A stretch of 64,000 bases of DNA from JBKHXF01 sp046566145 (GTDB lineage: Bacteria; Actinomycetota; Nitriliruptoria; Nitriliruptorales; Nitriliruptoraceae). The position numbers were made by a program, and so were the translations under genes. Positions 56,782 through 64,000 of this stretch are shown here, piece by piece (the first letter of the stretch is position 1; each line of letters starts with the position of its first letter). The notes beneath the pieces are model-generated. The model was not told the DNA's origin and searched no databases. It worked only from the letters and a program-made list of their open reading frames with translations. The stretch spans positions 62,001 through 126,000 of the forward strand of contig JBKHXF010000015.1 in assembly GCA_046566145.1 (NCBI GenBank), read 5' to 3'.

Positions 56782-56824
56782 TCGTACTAAGTACGATGCC
56801 CGGCAGCGTAACCGTACTTAGTAC
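56782..56824. promoter_or_regulatory. Paired TetR operators
   Basis: TCGTACTAAGTACGA at 56782-56796 and GTACTTAGTAC at 56814-56824, sharing GTACT-N-AGTAC with centres 30 bp apart, between the divergent oxidoreductase and tetR genes. No other gene lies between. Confidence 0.8.
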
Positions 56825-56853
56825 AGTCGTCCACCCCGGAGGAGGAACAGCTC

Positions 56854-57525
56854 GTGGCACGCTCGCGGACCACGCTCACGCGCGACGCCGTCGTCGCGGC
56901 CGCCGTCGAGGTCGCGGACCGTGACGGGGCCGACGCGGTGACCGTCCGGCGGGTCGCGGAGGCGCTTGGTTCGAGCCCGATGGCGCTCTACCACCACGTC
57001 GACGGCAAGGACGCCCTGCTCGACGCGATGGTCGACGCCGTCCACGCGGAGCTCGCCACACCCCGCGTCGACCTGCCGTGGATCGACGCGCTCGCCGAGC
57101 GGTGTCGGGACCTGCACCGGGTGCTGCTCCGCCACCCGTGGGCCGTGCCGCTCCTCGACAACCGCACCTCGCCCGGTCCGGCGACCCTCGGACACCTCGA
57201 CGCGCTCCTCGGCGTCCTCTACGCCGCGGGCCTGTCGGCGCCCGTGATCGCGCACGCGGTCGCCCTCCTGGACGCGTTCGTGTTCGGGTTCGTCGTGCAG
57301 GAGACCTCGCTGCCCGGCACCGACGCCGAGGGCCTCGAGGACGTCGTCGCGTCCGCGCTCGGCCCGACCGCCGACACCCACCCCCACCCCCACCCCCACC
57401 CCCACATGGTGCGCTTCGCGGCCGAGCACGTGCTGCGACCCGACTACCGGTTCGACGCGTCGTTCGAGGTCGGGCTCGCGCTGCTGCTCGACGGGCTGCG
57501 GGAGCTCGCCGCCGGCGCGGGGTAG
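56854..57525 (+). CDS. TetR family transcriptional regulator
   Basis: 223-aa repressor. N-terminal helix-turn-helix at about 8-55 (VTVRRVAEALGSSPMALYHHVDGKDALL); ligand-binding TetR_C domain after 75. A His-Pro repeat (HPHPHPHPH, about 175-184) comes from a CACCCC DNA repeat and might bind metal. GTG 56854 has GGAGGAGGAA upstream. Probably represses itself and the divergent oxidoreductase through the paired operators. Confidence 0.9.
   Translation: MARSRTTLTRDAVVAAAVEVADRDGADAVTVRRVAEALGSSPMALYHHVDGKDALLDAMVDAVHAELATPRVDLPWIDALAERCRDLHRVLLRHPWAVPLLDNRTSPGPATLGHLDALLGVLYAAGLSAPVIAHAVALLDAFVFGFVVQETSLPGTDAEGLEDVVASALGPTADTHPHPHPHPHMVRFAAEHVLRPDYRFDASFEVGLALLLDGLRELAAGAG
57379..57402 (+). repeat. 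CACCCC hexamer tandem repeat in tetR
   Basis: At least four in-frame CACCCC units that encode the His-Pro run of the TetR protein. Confidence 0.75.
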
Positions 57526-57562
57526 GCGGCCACCGAGACGAGCCTGGCGGGAAGCGCGCGAG

Positions 57563-58129
57563 TCAGTCGGTGGGGCCGACCCGGTGTACGCGGAGCCAGG
57601 CCGTCGAGCCGTCCGACCGGCGCGGGTCGTCCGTCAGCCCAGTGCCGTCGTGCACCGTCCGGGCGTCGAGCGAGGCGACGAGCCGGTCGGCGACGGCCTC
57701 CAGCGCCGAGCCGAGCGTGTCTCGGTCGGCCGCCGGCGCGAACAGCGAGCGGCGCACGAACGGGTCGGCACGCAGCTCGACCCAGCCGTCCCGCCAGTCG
57801 ACCTGCAGGTCGACGCAGGCGTCTCCGTCGGCGAGGTCGTCGCCGGCGTCGAGGTCGGCGAGCCAAGGGTGCTTCGCGAGCACCTCGGCCGGGTCGCCGC
57901 AGAAGACCGCGTGGGTCGCGCCGAGCTGCACCTCGCCGTACCCGCAGCGCTCCGCCACCGGACCGATCCAGCGGCCGAGCTCGTACGCGAACCGGTCGTG
58001 GTCGGCGTCCTGTGAGGTGCGCCGCTCGCGCCGGGCGCGCAGCCCCGAGGCACGGTCGATCCGGTGCACGACGGCGTCGACCGCCCGCAGCAGCCGTCCC
58101 GGTCCGCGTCCCCCGCCGATGTCGATCAC
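57563..58129 (-). CDS. Hypothetical protein
   Basis: 188-aa acidic soluble protein. A basic helix near 20-40 precedes an alpha/beta region (VAERCGYGEVQLGATHAVFCGD, CVDLQVDWRDGWVELRADPFV) that reads like a small ligand- or partner-binding domain. No family recognised and no signal peptide. GTG 58129 is the best start, with only weak upstream signals. Faces the tetR gene. Confidence 0.55.
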   Translation of the reverse strand: MIDIGGGRGPGRLLRAVDAVVHRIDRASGLRARRERRTSQDADHDRFAYELGRWIGPVAERCGYGEVQLGATHAVFCGDPAEVLAKHPWLADLDAGDDLADGDACVDLQVDWRDGWVELRADPFVRRSLFAPAADRDTLGSALEAVADRLVASLDARTVHDGTGLTDDPRRSDGSTAWLRVHRVGPTD

Positions 58130-58176
58130 GTCGGGGAGTGTCGCACGCCGGGCCTCGGCCGGCACACGGCTCCGAC

Positions 58177-58182
58177 TACCGT
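58177..58182 (+). promoter_or_regulatory. -10 element of a probable leaderless transcript
   Basis: TACCGT with 7 nt to ATG 58190 and no ribosome site. Confidence 0.5.
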
Positions 58183-58189
58183 CGGGTCC

Positions 58190-58483
58190 ATGCACACGTT
58201 CACCGCGCCGCTGTGGTTGTGGGAGGCCACCGAGTCGGCCTGGCACTTCGTCACGCTCCCGCCCGCGGTCTCCGACGAGATCGACGCGATGACCGCCGGG
58301 ACCCAGCGCGGGTTCGGGTCCGTCCGCGTCCGGGTCACCGTCGAGGGGCTGACGTGGTCGACGTCGGTGTTCCCCGACAAGCAGCGGGAGGCGTTCGTCC
58401 TCCCGGTCAAGAAGCAGGTCCGCGTCCACGCCGGCGTCGAGGCCGGCGACGAGCTGACCGTGTCGCTCGAGGTCCTGGACTGA
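58190..58483 (+). CDS. DUF1905 domain protein
   Basis: 97-aa single-domain protein. Matches the DUF1905 pattern: aromatic N-terminus (APLWLWEATESAWHFVTLP), GFGSVRVRVTVEG-TW, LPVKKQVRVHAGVEAGDEL. Function of the family is unknown; it is often found next to or fused with YdeI-like (OmdA) proteins, not seen here. Probably leaderless. Confidence 0.8.
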   Translation: MHTFTAPLWLWEATESAWHFVTLPPAVSDEIDAMTAGTQRGFGSVRVRVTVEGLTWSTSVFPDKQREAFVLPVKKQVRVHAGVEAGDELTVSLEVLD

Positions 58484-58588
58484 TCCGTTCCGCGCGGGGG
58501 CAGGAGACGGAGCCGCCAGCGTGGAACCACCCGCACAGGTGTGCGGACCGAGGCGGGTCGGTGCACGCGCCGTCCAGGGAGCCCCCAC

Positions 58589-60979
58589 ATGTCCGTCCGC
58601 CGGCGTGTCGTCGCGATGCTGCTCGCGGCGGTCACCGTCCTTCCGACGACCGCGCTGTCGCCCGTTCCGATGGCCGCCGGCGCCGGCGGCGGGGACGGTC
58701 CGTCGGCGTACGCGGACCCGTTCATCGGGTCGACGCCGCCCGGCTTCACCAATCCGGGTCCCTCTCGACCGCACGGCATGGCGTCGCCCGGCCCCGACAC
58801 CGAGGGCCCCCTGGCCTACGGCGGGTACTACCTGCACAACCGGGTCATCACGGGCTTCTCGCAGACGCACATGAGCGCCGGCGTCTACCAGGGCGGGCTC
58901 TTCCCCGTGCTGCCGCTCACCGGACCGGTCGAGACGCTGGACCCGGCGCGCAACGGGTACCCCCAGCCCGTGCCCGCCTACAGCCAACCGTTCGACCCGG
59001 CCTCGCAGGTGGCCTCCCCCGGGTACTACGCGGTCACCCTGTCGCGCGGTGCCATCCGCGCAGAGCTCACGGTCACCGACCGGGTCGCACTCCACCGGTA
59101 CCGGTTCGCGCCGGGCCTCGAGGACGCGAGGGTGGTGGTCGACCCCGCCCGCTCTCTCAAGGGGTACCGGCCATCCTCGGCCACGCGACTCGATGCACGG
59201 ACGCTGCTGCTCCGGACCGACCAGAACGGGCCCGACCACACCGTCTGGGGAGCGCTGCGGTTCTCGGAGGATCCGATCGCGTTGACGACGGCGTCGGGCG
59301 AGCCCGTGCCGGTGGGCGCGACCGTGGACCGACCCACGCTGGTGGCGGACTTCCCGCCCGGCTCGGTGCTCGAGGTCCGCGTCGGGCTCTCGTTCACCGA
59401 CGGACCGGGGGCGTTGGCCAACCTCGAGACCGAGGCCCCCCAGGACCTCGCGTTCGATCGTGTGGTGGACGAGAGCCGGCAGGTGTGGGACGCCGTCCTG
59501 CGGCAGGTCGAGGTCACGTCGTCGCTGGACGCCAGTGGGCTCACCCCACCCACGCCGAGGGGCGATGTGGACAAGGTGCGCCTCTACACGGCGCTGTACC
59601 ACGCCCGGCTGTTCCCGAGCCTCCACTCCGACGTGGACGGGCGGTACCGCGGGCTCGACGACCTCGTCCGGCGCGACCCGCGTCGGCCGCGGTACTCCCA
59701 GTTCTCCCTCTGGGACAGCTACCGCGGGCAGAACGAGCTGCTGGCCGTGCTCGACCCTGAGCGCTACGAGGACATGATGCGCTCGCTGCTGGAGGCCTCC
59801 GAGCAGCAGGGAACCCTCCCGCGCTGGCAGCTCGGTCCGCGGGACCCGGGCTACATGTCCGGGGACCCGGCGTTCCAGTTCCTCGTCACCGGAGCCTGCC
59901 GGGGTGTCGGCACCACGGAGGTCTCCGAGGACGCGCTCGAGGCGATCCTCACGACGCGCGCGCGACGGCCCGCCTCACTCGACACGCTCGGCTGGCTCCC
60001 GACACCCCAGCCCGCGAACCCCAGCGAGCTGGTCGACGGTGGGGGACGCGACGCCGGCACCACGCTGGAGTTCGGCGTCGCGGACGCCGCGGCCGCGATG
60101 CTCGCGCACCGCCTCGGGCACACCCAGCTCGCTGACGAGCTGGTCGCGGCCTCGCTGCGGTTCCGGAACCTGCAGGACCCCGACAGCGGGTGGATCCGGC
60201 CACGGGACGCGACCGGACGGTTCGCCGGCAACGGCTGGGCGCCGGAGTTCGGGTACGGGTTCCAGGAGGGCACGAGCTGGCAGTACTCGTGGTTGGCCAT
60301 GCACGACCTCGCCGGCCTCGTGGAGGGCATGGGGGGCGACGAGGTCGTGCAGGAGCGGCTGGACAGCTTCTTCGCCCTGCCCGCCACCGCCGTGAACGGG
60401 GCAGCGTGGGCCAACGTCCAGAACAAGCAGACGCTGTTCGGCATCTTCTACGCCGGGAACCAGTTCGCCCCGGGCAACGAGCACGACCTGCACGCCCCGT
60501 ACACGTACAACGCCGTCGGCGCGCCCTGGAAGACGCAGGCTGCCGTCCGAACCGCGACCAGCGTCTACTCCGCCACCGCGGACGGGCTGCCCGGCAACGA
60601 CGACCTCGGGGCGCTCTCCGGCTGGCTGGTCTGGAGCCTCCTGGGCCTCCACCCGGCGATCCCCGGCGCGCCCGTGTACGTCGTCGGTTCGCCCACGTTC
60701 CCGTCCGCCGTGCTGCACACGCCCACGGGTGACCTGGTCATCGAGGCGCCGGGGGCGAGCGAGGCCGCGAAGTACGTCACCGCGCCACGGCTCGGCGAGG
60801 CACCGCTGACGCAGACGTGGTTGACCGAGACGGCGTGGCGCGACGCGGGGACCTTCCACGTGTCGATGTCCGCCGCCCCCGACACCGCGTGGGGCGTCGC
60901 CCCCGACGCGCGACCGCCCACCGTGTCGGACGGCCTCGAGCCGTTCGGCTGCCATCTCCGAGAAGCCAGAGGAACGTGA
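58589..60979 (+). CDS. Secreted GH92-type glycosidase (alpha-mannosidase family)
   Basis: 796-aa exported enzyme with signal peptide (about 1-32). The N-terminal beta domain has ADPFIGSTPPGF, RPHGMASPGPDT and GFSQTHMSAG, as in GH92; the (alpha/alpha)6 barrel has LYTALYHARLFPS, RYSQFSLWDSYRGQNELL, GYGFQEGTSWQYSW and TYNAVGAPWKTQ. GH92 enzymes are Ca-dependent exo-alpha-mannosidases. Likely takes mannose from outside polymers. ATG 58589 has CAGGGAG upstream; the next secreted hydrolase gene follows after 1 nt. Confidence 0.82.
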   Translation: MSVRRRVVAMLLAAVTVLPTTALSPVPMAAGAGGGDGPSAYADPFIGSTPPGFTNPGPSRPHGMASPGPDTEGPLAYGGYYLHNRVITGFSQTHMSAGVYQGGLFPVLPLTGPVETLDPARNGYPQPVPAYSQPFDPASQVASPGYYAVTLSRGAIRAELTVTDRVALHRYRFAPGLEDARVVVDPARSLKGYRPSSATRLDARTLLLRTDQNGPDHTVWGALRFSEDPIALTTASGEPVPVGATVDRPTLVADFPPGSVLEVRVGLSFTDGPGALANLETEAPQDLAFDRVVDESRQVWDAVLRQVEVTSSLDASGLTPPTPRGDVDKVRLYTALYHARLFPSLHSDVDGRYRGLDDLVRRDPRRPRYSQFSLWDSYRGQNELLAVLDPERYEDMMRSLLEASEQQGTLPRWQLGPRDPGYMSGDPAFQFLVTGACRGVGTTEVSEDALEAILTTRARRPASLDTLGWLPTPQPANPSELVDGGGRDAGTTLEFGVADAAAAMLAHRLGHTQLADELVAASLRFRNLQDPDSGWIRPRDATGRFAGNGWAPEFGYGFQEGTSWQYSWLAMHDLAGLVEGMGGDEVVQERLDSFFALPATAVNGAAWANVQNKQTLFGIFYAGNQFAPGNEHDLHAPYTYNAVGAPWKTQAAVRTATSVYSATADGLPGNDDLGALSGWLVWSLLGLHPAIPGAPVYVVGSPTFPSAVLHTPTGDLVIEAPGASEAAKYVTAPRLGEAPLTQTWLTETAWRDAGTFHVSMSAAPDTAWGVAPDARPPTVSDGLEPFGCHLREARGT

Positions 60980-60980
60980 C

Positions 60981-63128
60981 ATGCGCCAGCGGTACCACCT
61001 GACCGGGCTGCTCGCCCTCGTCGTGTCGACCACGCTGGCCTCCGCGCCGGTGCCGACCACCGGGGCGGCGGGGCCGGTCGAGGACCTCGTCTCGCCCGGC
61101 GCGTGCGACCCGGTGGACCCCTCCCACTGCCTGTTCCCGTTCCCGTCCGACTTCCACACCGTCGCCGACGCCGCGATGCGCACGGGCCTGCGGGTCGACA
61201 TCGACCTGCTCGCAATGCCCCGCAACAACGCGGGCAAGCCGGCCGACCCGGCCGAGTGGAACCGCAACGACGGCTGGAGCCCGGGAACCCCGATCCTGAC
61301 GCTCGTCCCGGGGCTCGACCTCGACCGCAGCTGGGGCGTGCATGACCTGCCGGCGGACCAGCGACCCCACCTGGTCGACCCGGCCCGGTACCTCGCGCCC
61401 GACGCGCCGATCGTGCTGCTCGACACCGAGACGGGCGAGCGGCACCCGTTCGTCAGCGAACTCGACATGCACCGGGACGCGACCGCGGGCCAGCGCGTGC
61501 TGCAGGTCCGTCCGCTCGTGAACCTCGCCGAGGGACGCCGCTACGTCGTCGCGCTGCGGAACCTGCTCGACGCCACCGGTGCCCCCATCGCGCCGGCGGC
61601 CGCCTTCGTGGCACAGCGCGACGGGGACGCGGACGAACGGTACGAGCGCATCTTCTCCGACCTCGAGGCCGCCGGCGTCGACCGTTCCGAGCTGTACCTG
61701 GCGTGGGACTTCACCGTCGCGTCCGAGCTCGGCATCGCCGGACGTGCCCTCTCGATCCGGGACCGGGCCTTCGCCGGGCTCGGTGACCTCGACCTGGCCG
61801 ATCGGATCATCCAGGGCGACGTCCCTGTCTGGCAGGTCCGTTCCGTGGAGGAGCGGCCCCAGGCGGACACCCTCCGGCGGGTGCACCTGACCGTCGACGT
61901 CCCGAACTTCCTGTTCGGCAACGTGACCGTGACGCGCCCGGACCACGGTGGCGACGACGTGCCGCAGGTCCGAGGCCCCGTCGGTGGCCGGTTCCGCTAC
62001 GCGCCGGAGGACCGTCGCTCCGAGCACCCGCTGCGCAACGCCGACGAGCCGACCGTGTCGGTCCCCTTCACCTGTGACGTCCCGGCGACCGCGACCGCCG
62101 AGGACCCGGCCGTCGTGAGCTACTACGGCCACGGCCTGGTCGGCTCGCGGACCCAGTACCAGGGCAGCTCGGGGACCGTGCTGCGCGGTATGAACGTGCT
62201 GTACTGCTCGATGGAGTGGGTCGGGCTGTCCGTCGGCGACCTGCCGTCGATCGCGATGACGCTGACCGACATCGGGAACTTCCCGGTCCAGGCGGACCGC
62301 GGCGTGCAGGGCATGCTCAACCAGCTGTTCATGGGCCGCGTGCTCGCCCACCCGGACGGCCCGGTCACCCACCCCGCCTTCCGTGACGGCGCCGGCGCTG
62401 CGCTGTTCGACCCCGACACGCTCGTGTACGACGGCAACTCGCAGGGCGGCATCATGGGCGGGGCACTCACGGCGCTGTCCCCGGACTTCGAGCTCGCTGT
62501 CCTCGGGGCGACCGGCATGAACTACTCGACGCTGCTGCAGCGGTCGGTCGACTGGGAGGGGCTGTACGGCGAGCCGTTCTACGCCGCCTACGCGGACACG
62601 CTCGACCGTCAGGTCTCCATCGGGCTGATCCAGCAGCTGTGGGACCGGTTCGAGGCGAACGGCTACGCCCACCACACGACCGACGACCCGTACCCGAACA
62701 CCCCGACCCACCGCGTGCTGCTCCACAGCGCCTGGTCGGACCACCAGGTCACGACGCTCGCGGCCGAAGTGCAGGCCCGCACCTACGGGGCGGCCGCGCT
62801 GACGACCGCCCTCCGCCCCGGACGGCACTACGCCGCCGACCCGTTCTTCGGCCTCGCGACGTGGGGACCGGACGGCGACGGCGTGGTGCCGCCCCTGGCC
62901 GGCTCGGCCCTCGTCTTCTTCGATTCCGGCAACCCCAACCCGCCGCTGTCGAACACCCCGTCGGAGGAGGGGTCCGATCCCCACAGCCATCCGCGGACGG
63001 ACCTGCTCTCCGGTAGGCAGCGGCTCCACTTCCTCACCACGGGCGAGGTCATCGACGTGCACGAGGGCCGGCCCTACTACACGGCCCGGTGCGCGTTCCC
63101 GGACCCGGAGCACCCCGCCTGCGGCTGA
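60981..63128 (+). CDS. Secreted alpha/beta-hydrolase-like protein
   Basis: 715-aa exported protein with signal peptide (about 1-28). The first half is a beta-rich domain starting with a Cys pair (GACDPVDPSHCLFPFPSDF); the second half has a hydrolase fold with GNSQGG (Ser487) as nucleophile elbow and SYYGHGL as likely oxyanion region. It resembles large secreted lipase- or esterase-like proteins of environmental bacteria; substrate unknown. AGAGGAA before ATG 60981. Translated with the GH92 gene, so both may act on one outside substrate. Confidence 0.65.
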   Translation: MRQRYHLTGLLALVVSTTLASAPVPTTGAAGPVEDLVSPGACDPVDPSHCLFPFPSDFHTVADAAMRTGLRVDIDLLAMPRNNAGKPADPAEWNRNDGWSPGTPILTLVPGLDLDRSWGVHDLPADQRPHLVDPARYLAPDAPIVLLDTETGERHPFVSELDMHRDATAGQRVLQVRPLVNLAEGRRYVVALRNLLDATGAPIAPAAAFVAQRDGDADERYERIFSDLEAAGVDRSELYLAWDFTVASELGIAGRALSIRDRAFAGLGDLDLADRIIQGDVPVWQVRSVEERPQADTLRRVHLTVDVPNFLFGNVTVTRPDHGGDDVPQVRGPVGGRFRYAPEDRRSEHPLRNADEPTVSVPFTCDVPATATAEDPAVVSYYGHGLVGSRTQYQGSSGTVLRGMNVLYCSMEWVGLSVGDLPSIAMTLTDIGNFPVQADRGVQGMLNQLFMGRVLAHPDGPVTHPAFRDGAGAALFDPDTLVYDGNSQGGIMGGALTALSPDFELAVLGATGMNYSTLLQRSVDWEGLYGEPFYAAYADTLDRQVSIGLIQQLWDRFEANGYAHHTTDDPYPNTPTHRVLLHSAWSDHQVTTLAAEVQARTYGAAALTTALRPGRHYAADPFFGLATWGPDGDGVVPPLAGSALVFFDSGNPNPPLSNTPSEEGSDPHSHPRTDLLSGRQRLHFLTTGEVIDVHEGRPYYTARCAFPDPEHPACG

Positions 63129-63152
63129 CGCGGCGACGGGTCGGGCGACGGG

Positions 63153-63572
63153 TCAGGCGCCGGCGGCGCGACGGTCCCGGACCGCGGTGCCGAGACGCCA
63201 GCCGGTCCAGCCGGCGAGTGCGGCCACGGCGAGGAGTGCCACGACCAGGGCCACGGACAGGCCCGGTCGTGCGCCGCTGACGGCGCCACGCGCCGGCACG
63301 GCGGCTCGTGCCCGCAGGCCGGGGTCACGGGCCTGCTCGAGCAGGGTGTCGAGCAGGTCGTCCGGCGGCGCCACCTCCCGCAACGGCTCGACCGCGGCCC
63401 GGCCGATCCGTCCCAGCTCGTCGGAGACGTGGCGCTGGTGCTCCTCGGCCGCGGCGCACCGCTCGCAGCGGTGCAGGTGTCGGGCGACCCGCCGGCGTGC
63501 GCGCCGGCCCAGTTCGCCTGCGACGTGCAGGGGCAGCAACACCTCGACGTCCTCGCAGCGTGCTCGCCTCAC
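63153..63572 (-). CDS. Anti-sigma factor with zinc finger (zf-HC2-like)
   Basis: 139-aa membrane protein. N-terminal ZAS domain with His32-x3-Cys36-x2-Cys39 (HLHRCERC) binds the sigma factor; one membrane helix at about 107-127. It should hold the co-encoded ECF sigma factor inactive until an envelope or redox signal. GTG 63572 overlaps the sigma gene stop (GTGA). Confidence 0.85.
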   Translation of the reverse strand: MRRARCEDVEVLLPLHVAGELGRRARRRVARHLHRCERCAAAEEHQRHVSDELGRIGRAAVEPLREVAPPDDLLDTLLEQARDPGLRARAAVPARGAVSGARPGLSVALVVALLAVAALAGWTGWRLGTAVRDRRAAGA

Positions 63573-64000
63573 GATGCCACCGCCTCTCGGAGCCGTGCGT
63601 GCGCCCGGTGCAGCCGGACCTTCGCCGCGGACTCGCTGATGCCGAGCGCCTTCGCCGTCTGCCTGGTCGACAGTCCCTTCACGTCCCGGAGCATGATGAC
63701 CTCGCGGTCGTCCGCGGACAACGTCGCCATCGCGGCCGCGACCGCCGCCGTCCGCTGCTGCACCTCGACCTCGCGCGCCACGGTGCGCTCGACGTCCTCC
63801 TCGGCGGTCACGTCCCGCCGCGCGCCCGGCACGGCGAACGGTTCCGCGCCGGCGGCCGTACCACGCGCCCGTGCGTCCGCCCGCCGGCGCAGCGCGGTCA
63901 GGCAGACGTTGACGGTGACCCGGTGCAGCCACGTCCCGAACGCGGCCTCGCCGCGGAACCCGAGCACGGAGCGGGTCACCCGCAGGAACACCTCCTGCGT
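63569..64000 (-). CDS. ECF-type RNA polymerase sigma factor (5' end beyond window)
   Basis: Partial: 143 residues, with the start outside the window. Region 2 is seen from TQEVFLRVTRSVLGF to the helix before ALRRR (promoter melting) and region 4 at the C-terminus (ATLSADDREVIMLRDVKG, TAKALGISESAAKVRLHRA) contacts the -35. Partner of the anti-sigma factor downstream. A GTG at 63991 lies inside region 2 and is not the true start. Confidence 0.9.
   Translation of the reverse strand, partial: TQEVFLRVTRSVLGFRGEAAFGTWLHRVTVNVCLTALRRRADARARGTAAGAEPFAVPGARRDVTAEEDVERTVAREVEVQQRTAAVAAAMATLSADDREVIMLRDVKGLSTRQTAKALGISESAAKVRLHRAHARLREAVAS

Overview
The window is very G+C-rich, reads almost entirely in GTG/ATG-started genes that overlap end to start (GTGA, ATGA or 8-bp overlaps), and carries gene sets typical of Actinomycetota: recA-recX-miaB-miaA-dapF-hflX next to a lexA/LysM/nrdR block, LexA boxes of the form CGAAC-N4-GTTCG, a B12-dependent ribonucleotide reductase, a MoaX-type fusion and a DUF222/HNH gene. 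I infer a chromosomal segment of a high-G+C actinobacterium, possibly a deep-branching class such as Nitriliruptoria; the exact taxon is a guess. At least 18 putative promoters share a -10 hexamer TAnnnT, several placed so that the transcript would be leaderless.

Layout. 1-5,046: rodZ-like gene, rimO, pgsA, cinA, thpR on the + strand, met by a convergent DEDD exonuclease. 5,690-15,710: recA (with LexA box), recX, a small membrane protein, miaB, a LigB-like gene, miaA, dapF, hflX and two PH-domain membrane proteins. 15,685-17,513: lexA and a divergent LysM membrane protein sharing an intergenic region with five LexA-like boxes, then nrdR. 17,604-19,413: a hotdog-like protein and a GNAT enzyme facing each other across a perfect hairpin terminator. 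19,476-27,810: a tightly coupled eight-gene molybdenum hydroxylase operon (coxS-L-M-D-E, xdhC/coxI, coxG, mobA-like) whose large subunit has the form II loop AYRGAGR. 28,084-31,306: moaA, a moaD-moaE fusion and an amidase, so cofactor synthesis sits beside a cofactor-using enzyme. 31,291-34,332: AI-2E-type transporter, a tiny conserved protein, a lipoprotein and a secreted PKD-like protein. 34,715-37,531: nrdJ behind two candidate NrdR boxes.

37,652-49,906 is an accessory (defence-like) island: hsdM-hsdS, then a GIY-YIG nuclease fused to a RAMA-like domain, an unknown protein, a divergent Fic protein with a striking operator array, an 86-aa unknown, a DUF1643 protein, then hsdR, and finally an unknown protein coupled to a PIN toxin. 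The octamer CGCCGGCG, very common in the first 10 kb, is nearly absent here, which supports acquisition by transfer. The island ends at a 150-bp cluster of six related palindromic repeats that fold into two long hairpins, with no transposase nearby.

50,389-64,000: O-methyltransferase, alpha/beta-hydrolase fused to a SARP-type regulator, FMN-dependent PNPOx-like protein, small membrane protein, DUF222/HNH nuclease, an MDR oxidoreductase with divergent TetR regulator and paired operators, an unknown protein, a DUF1905 protein, a secreted GH92-type glycosidase with a secreted hydrolase, and an anti-sigma/ECF sigma pair cut by the window end. No rRNA, tRNA or CRISPR array was seen.
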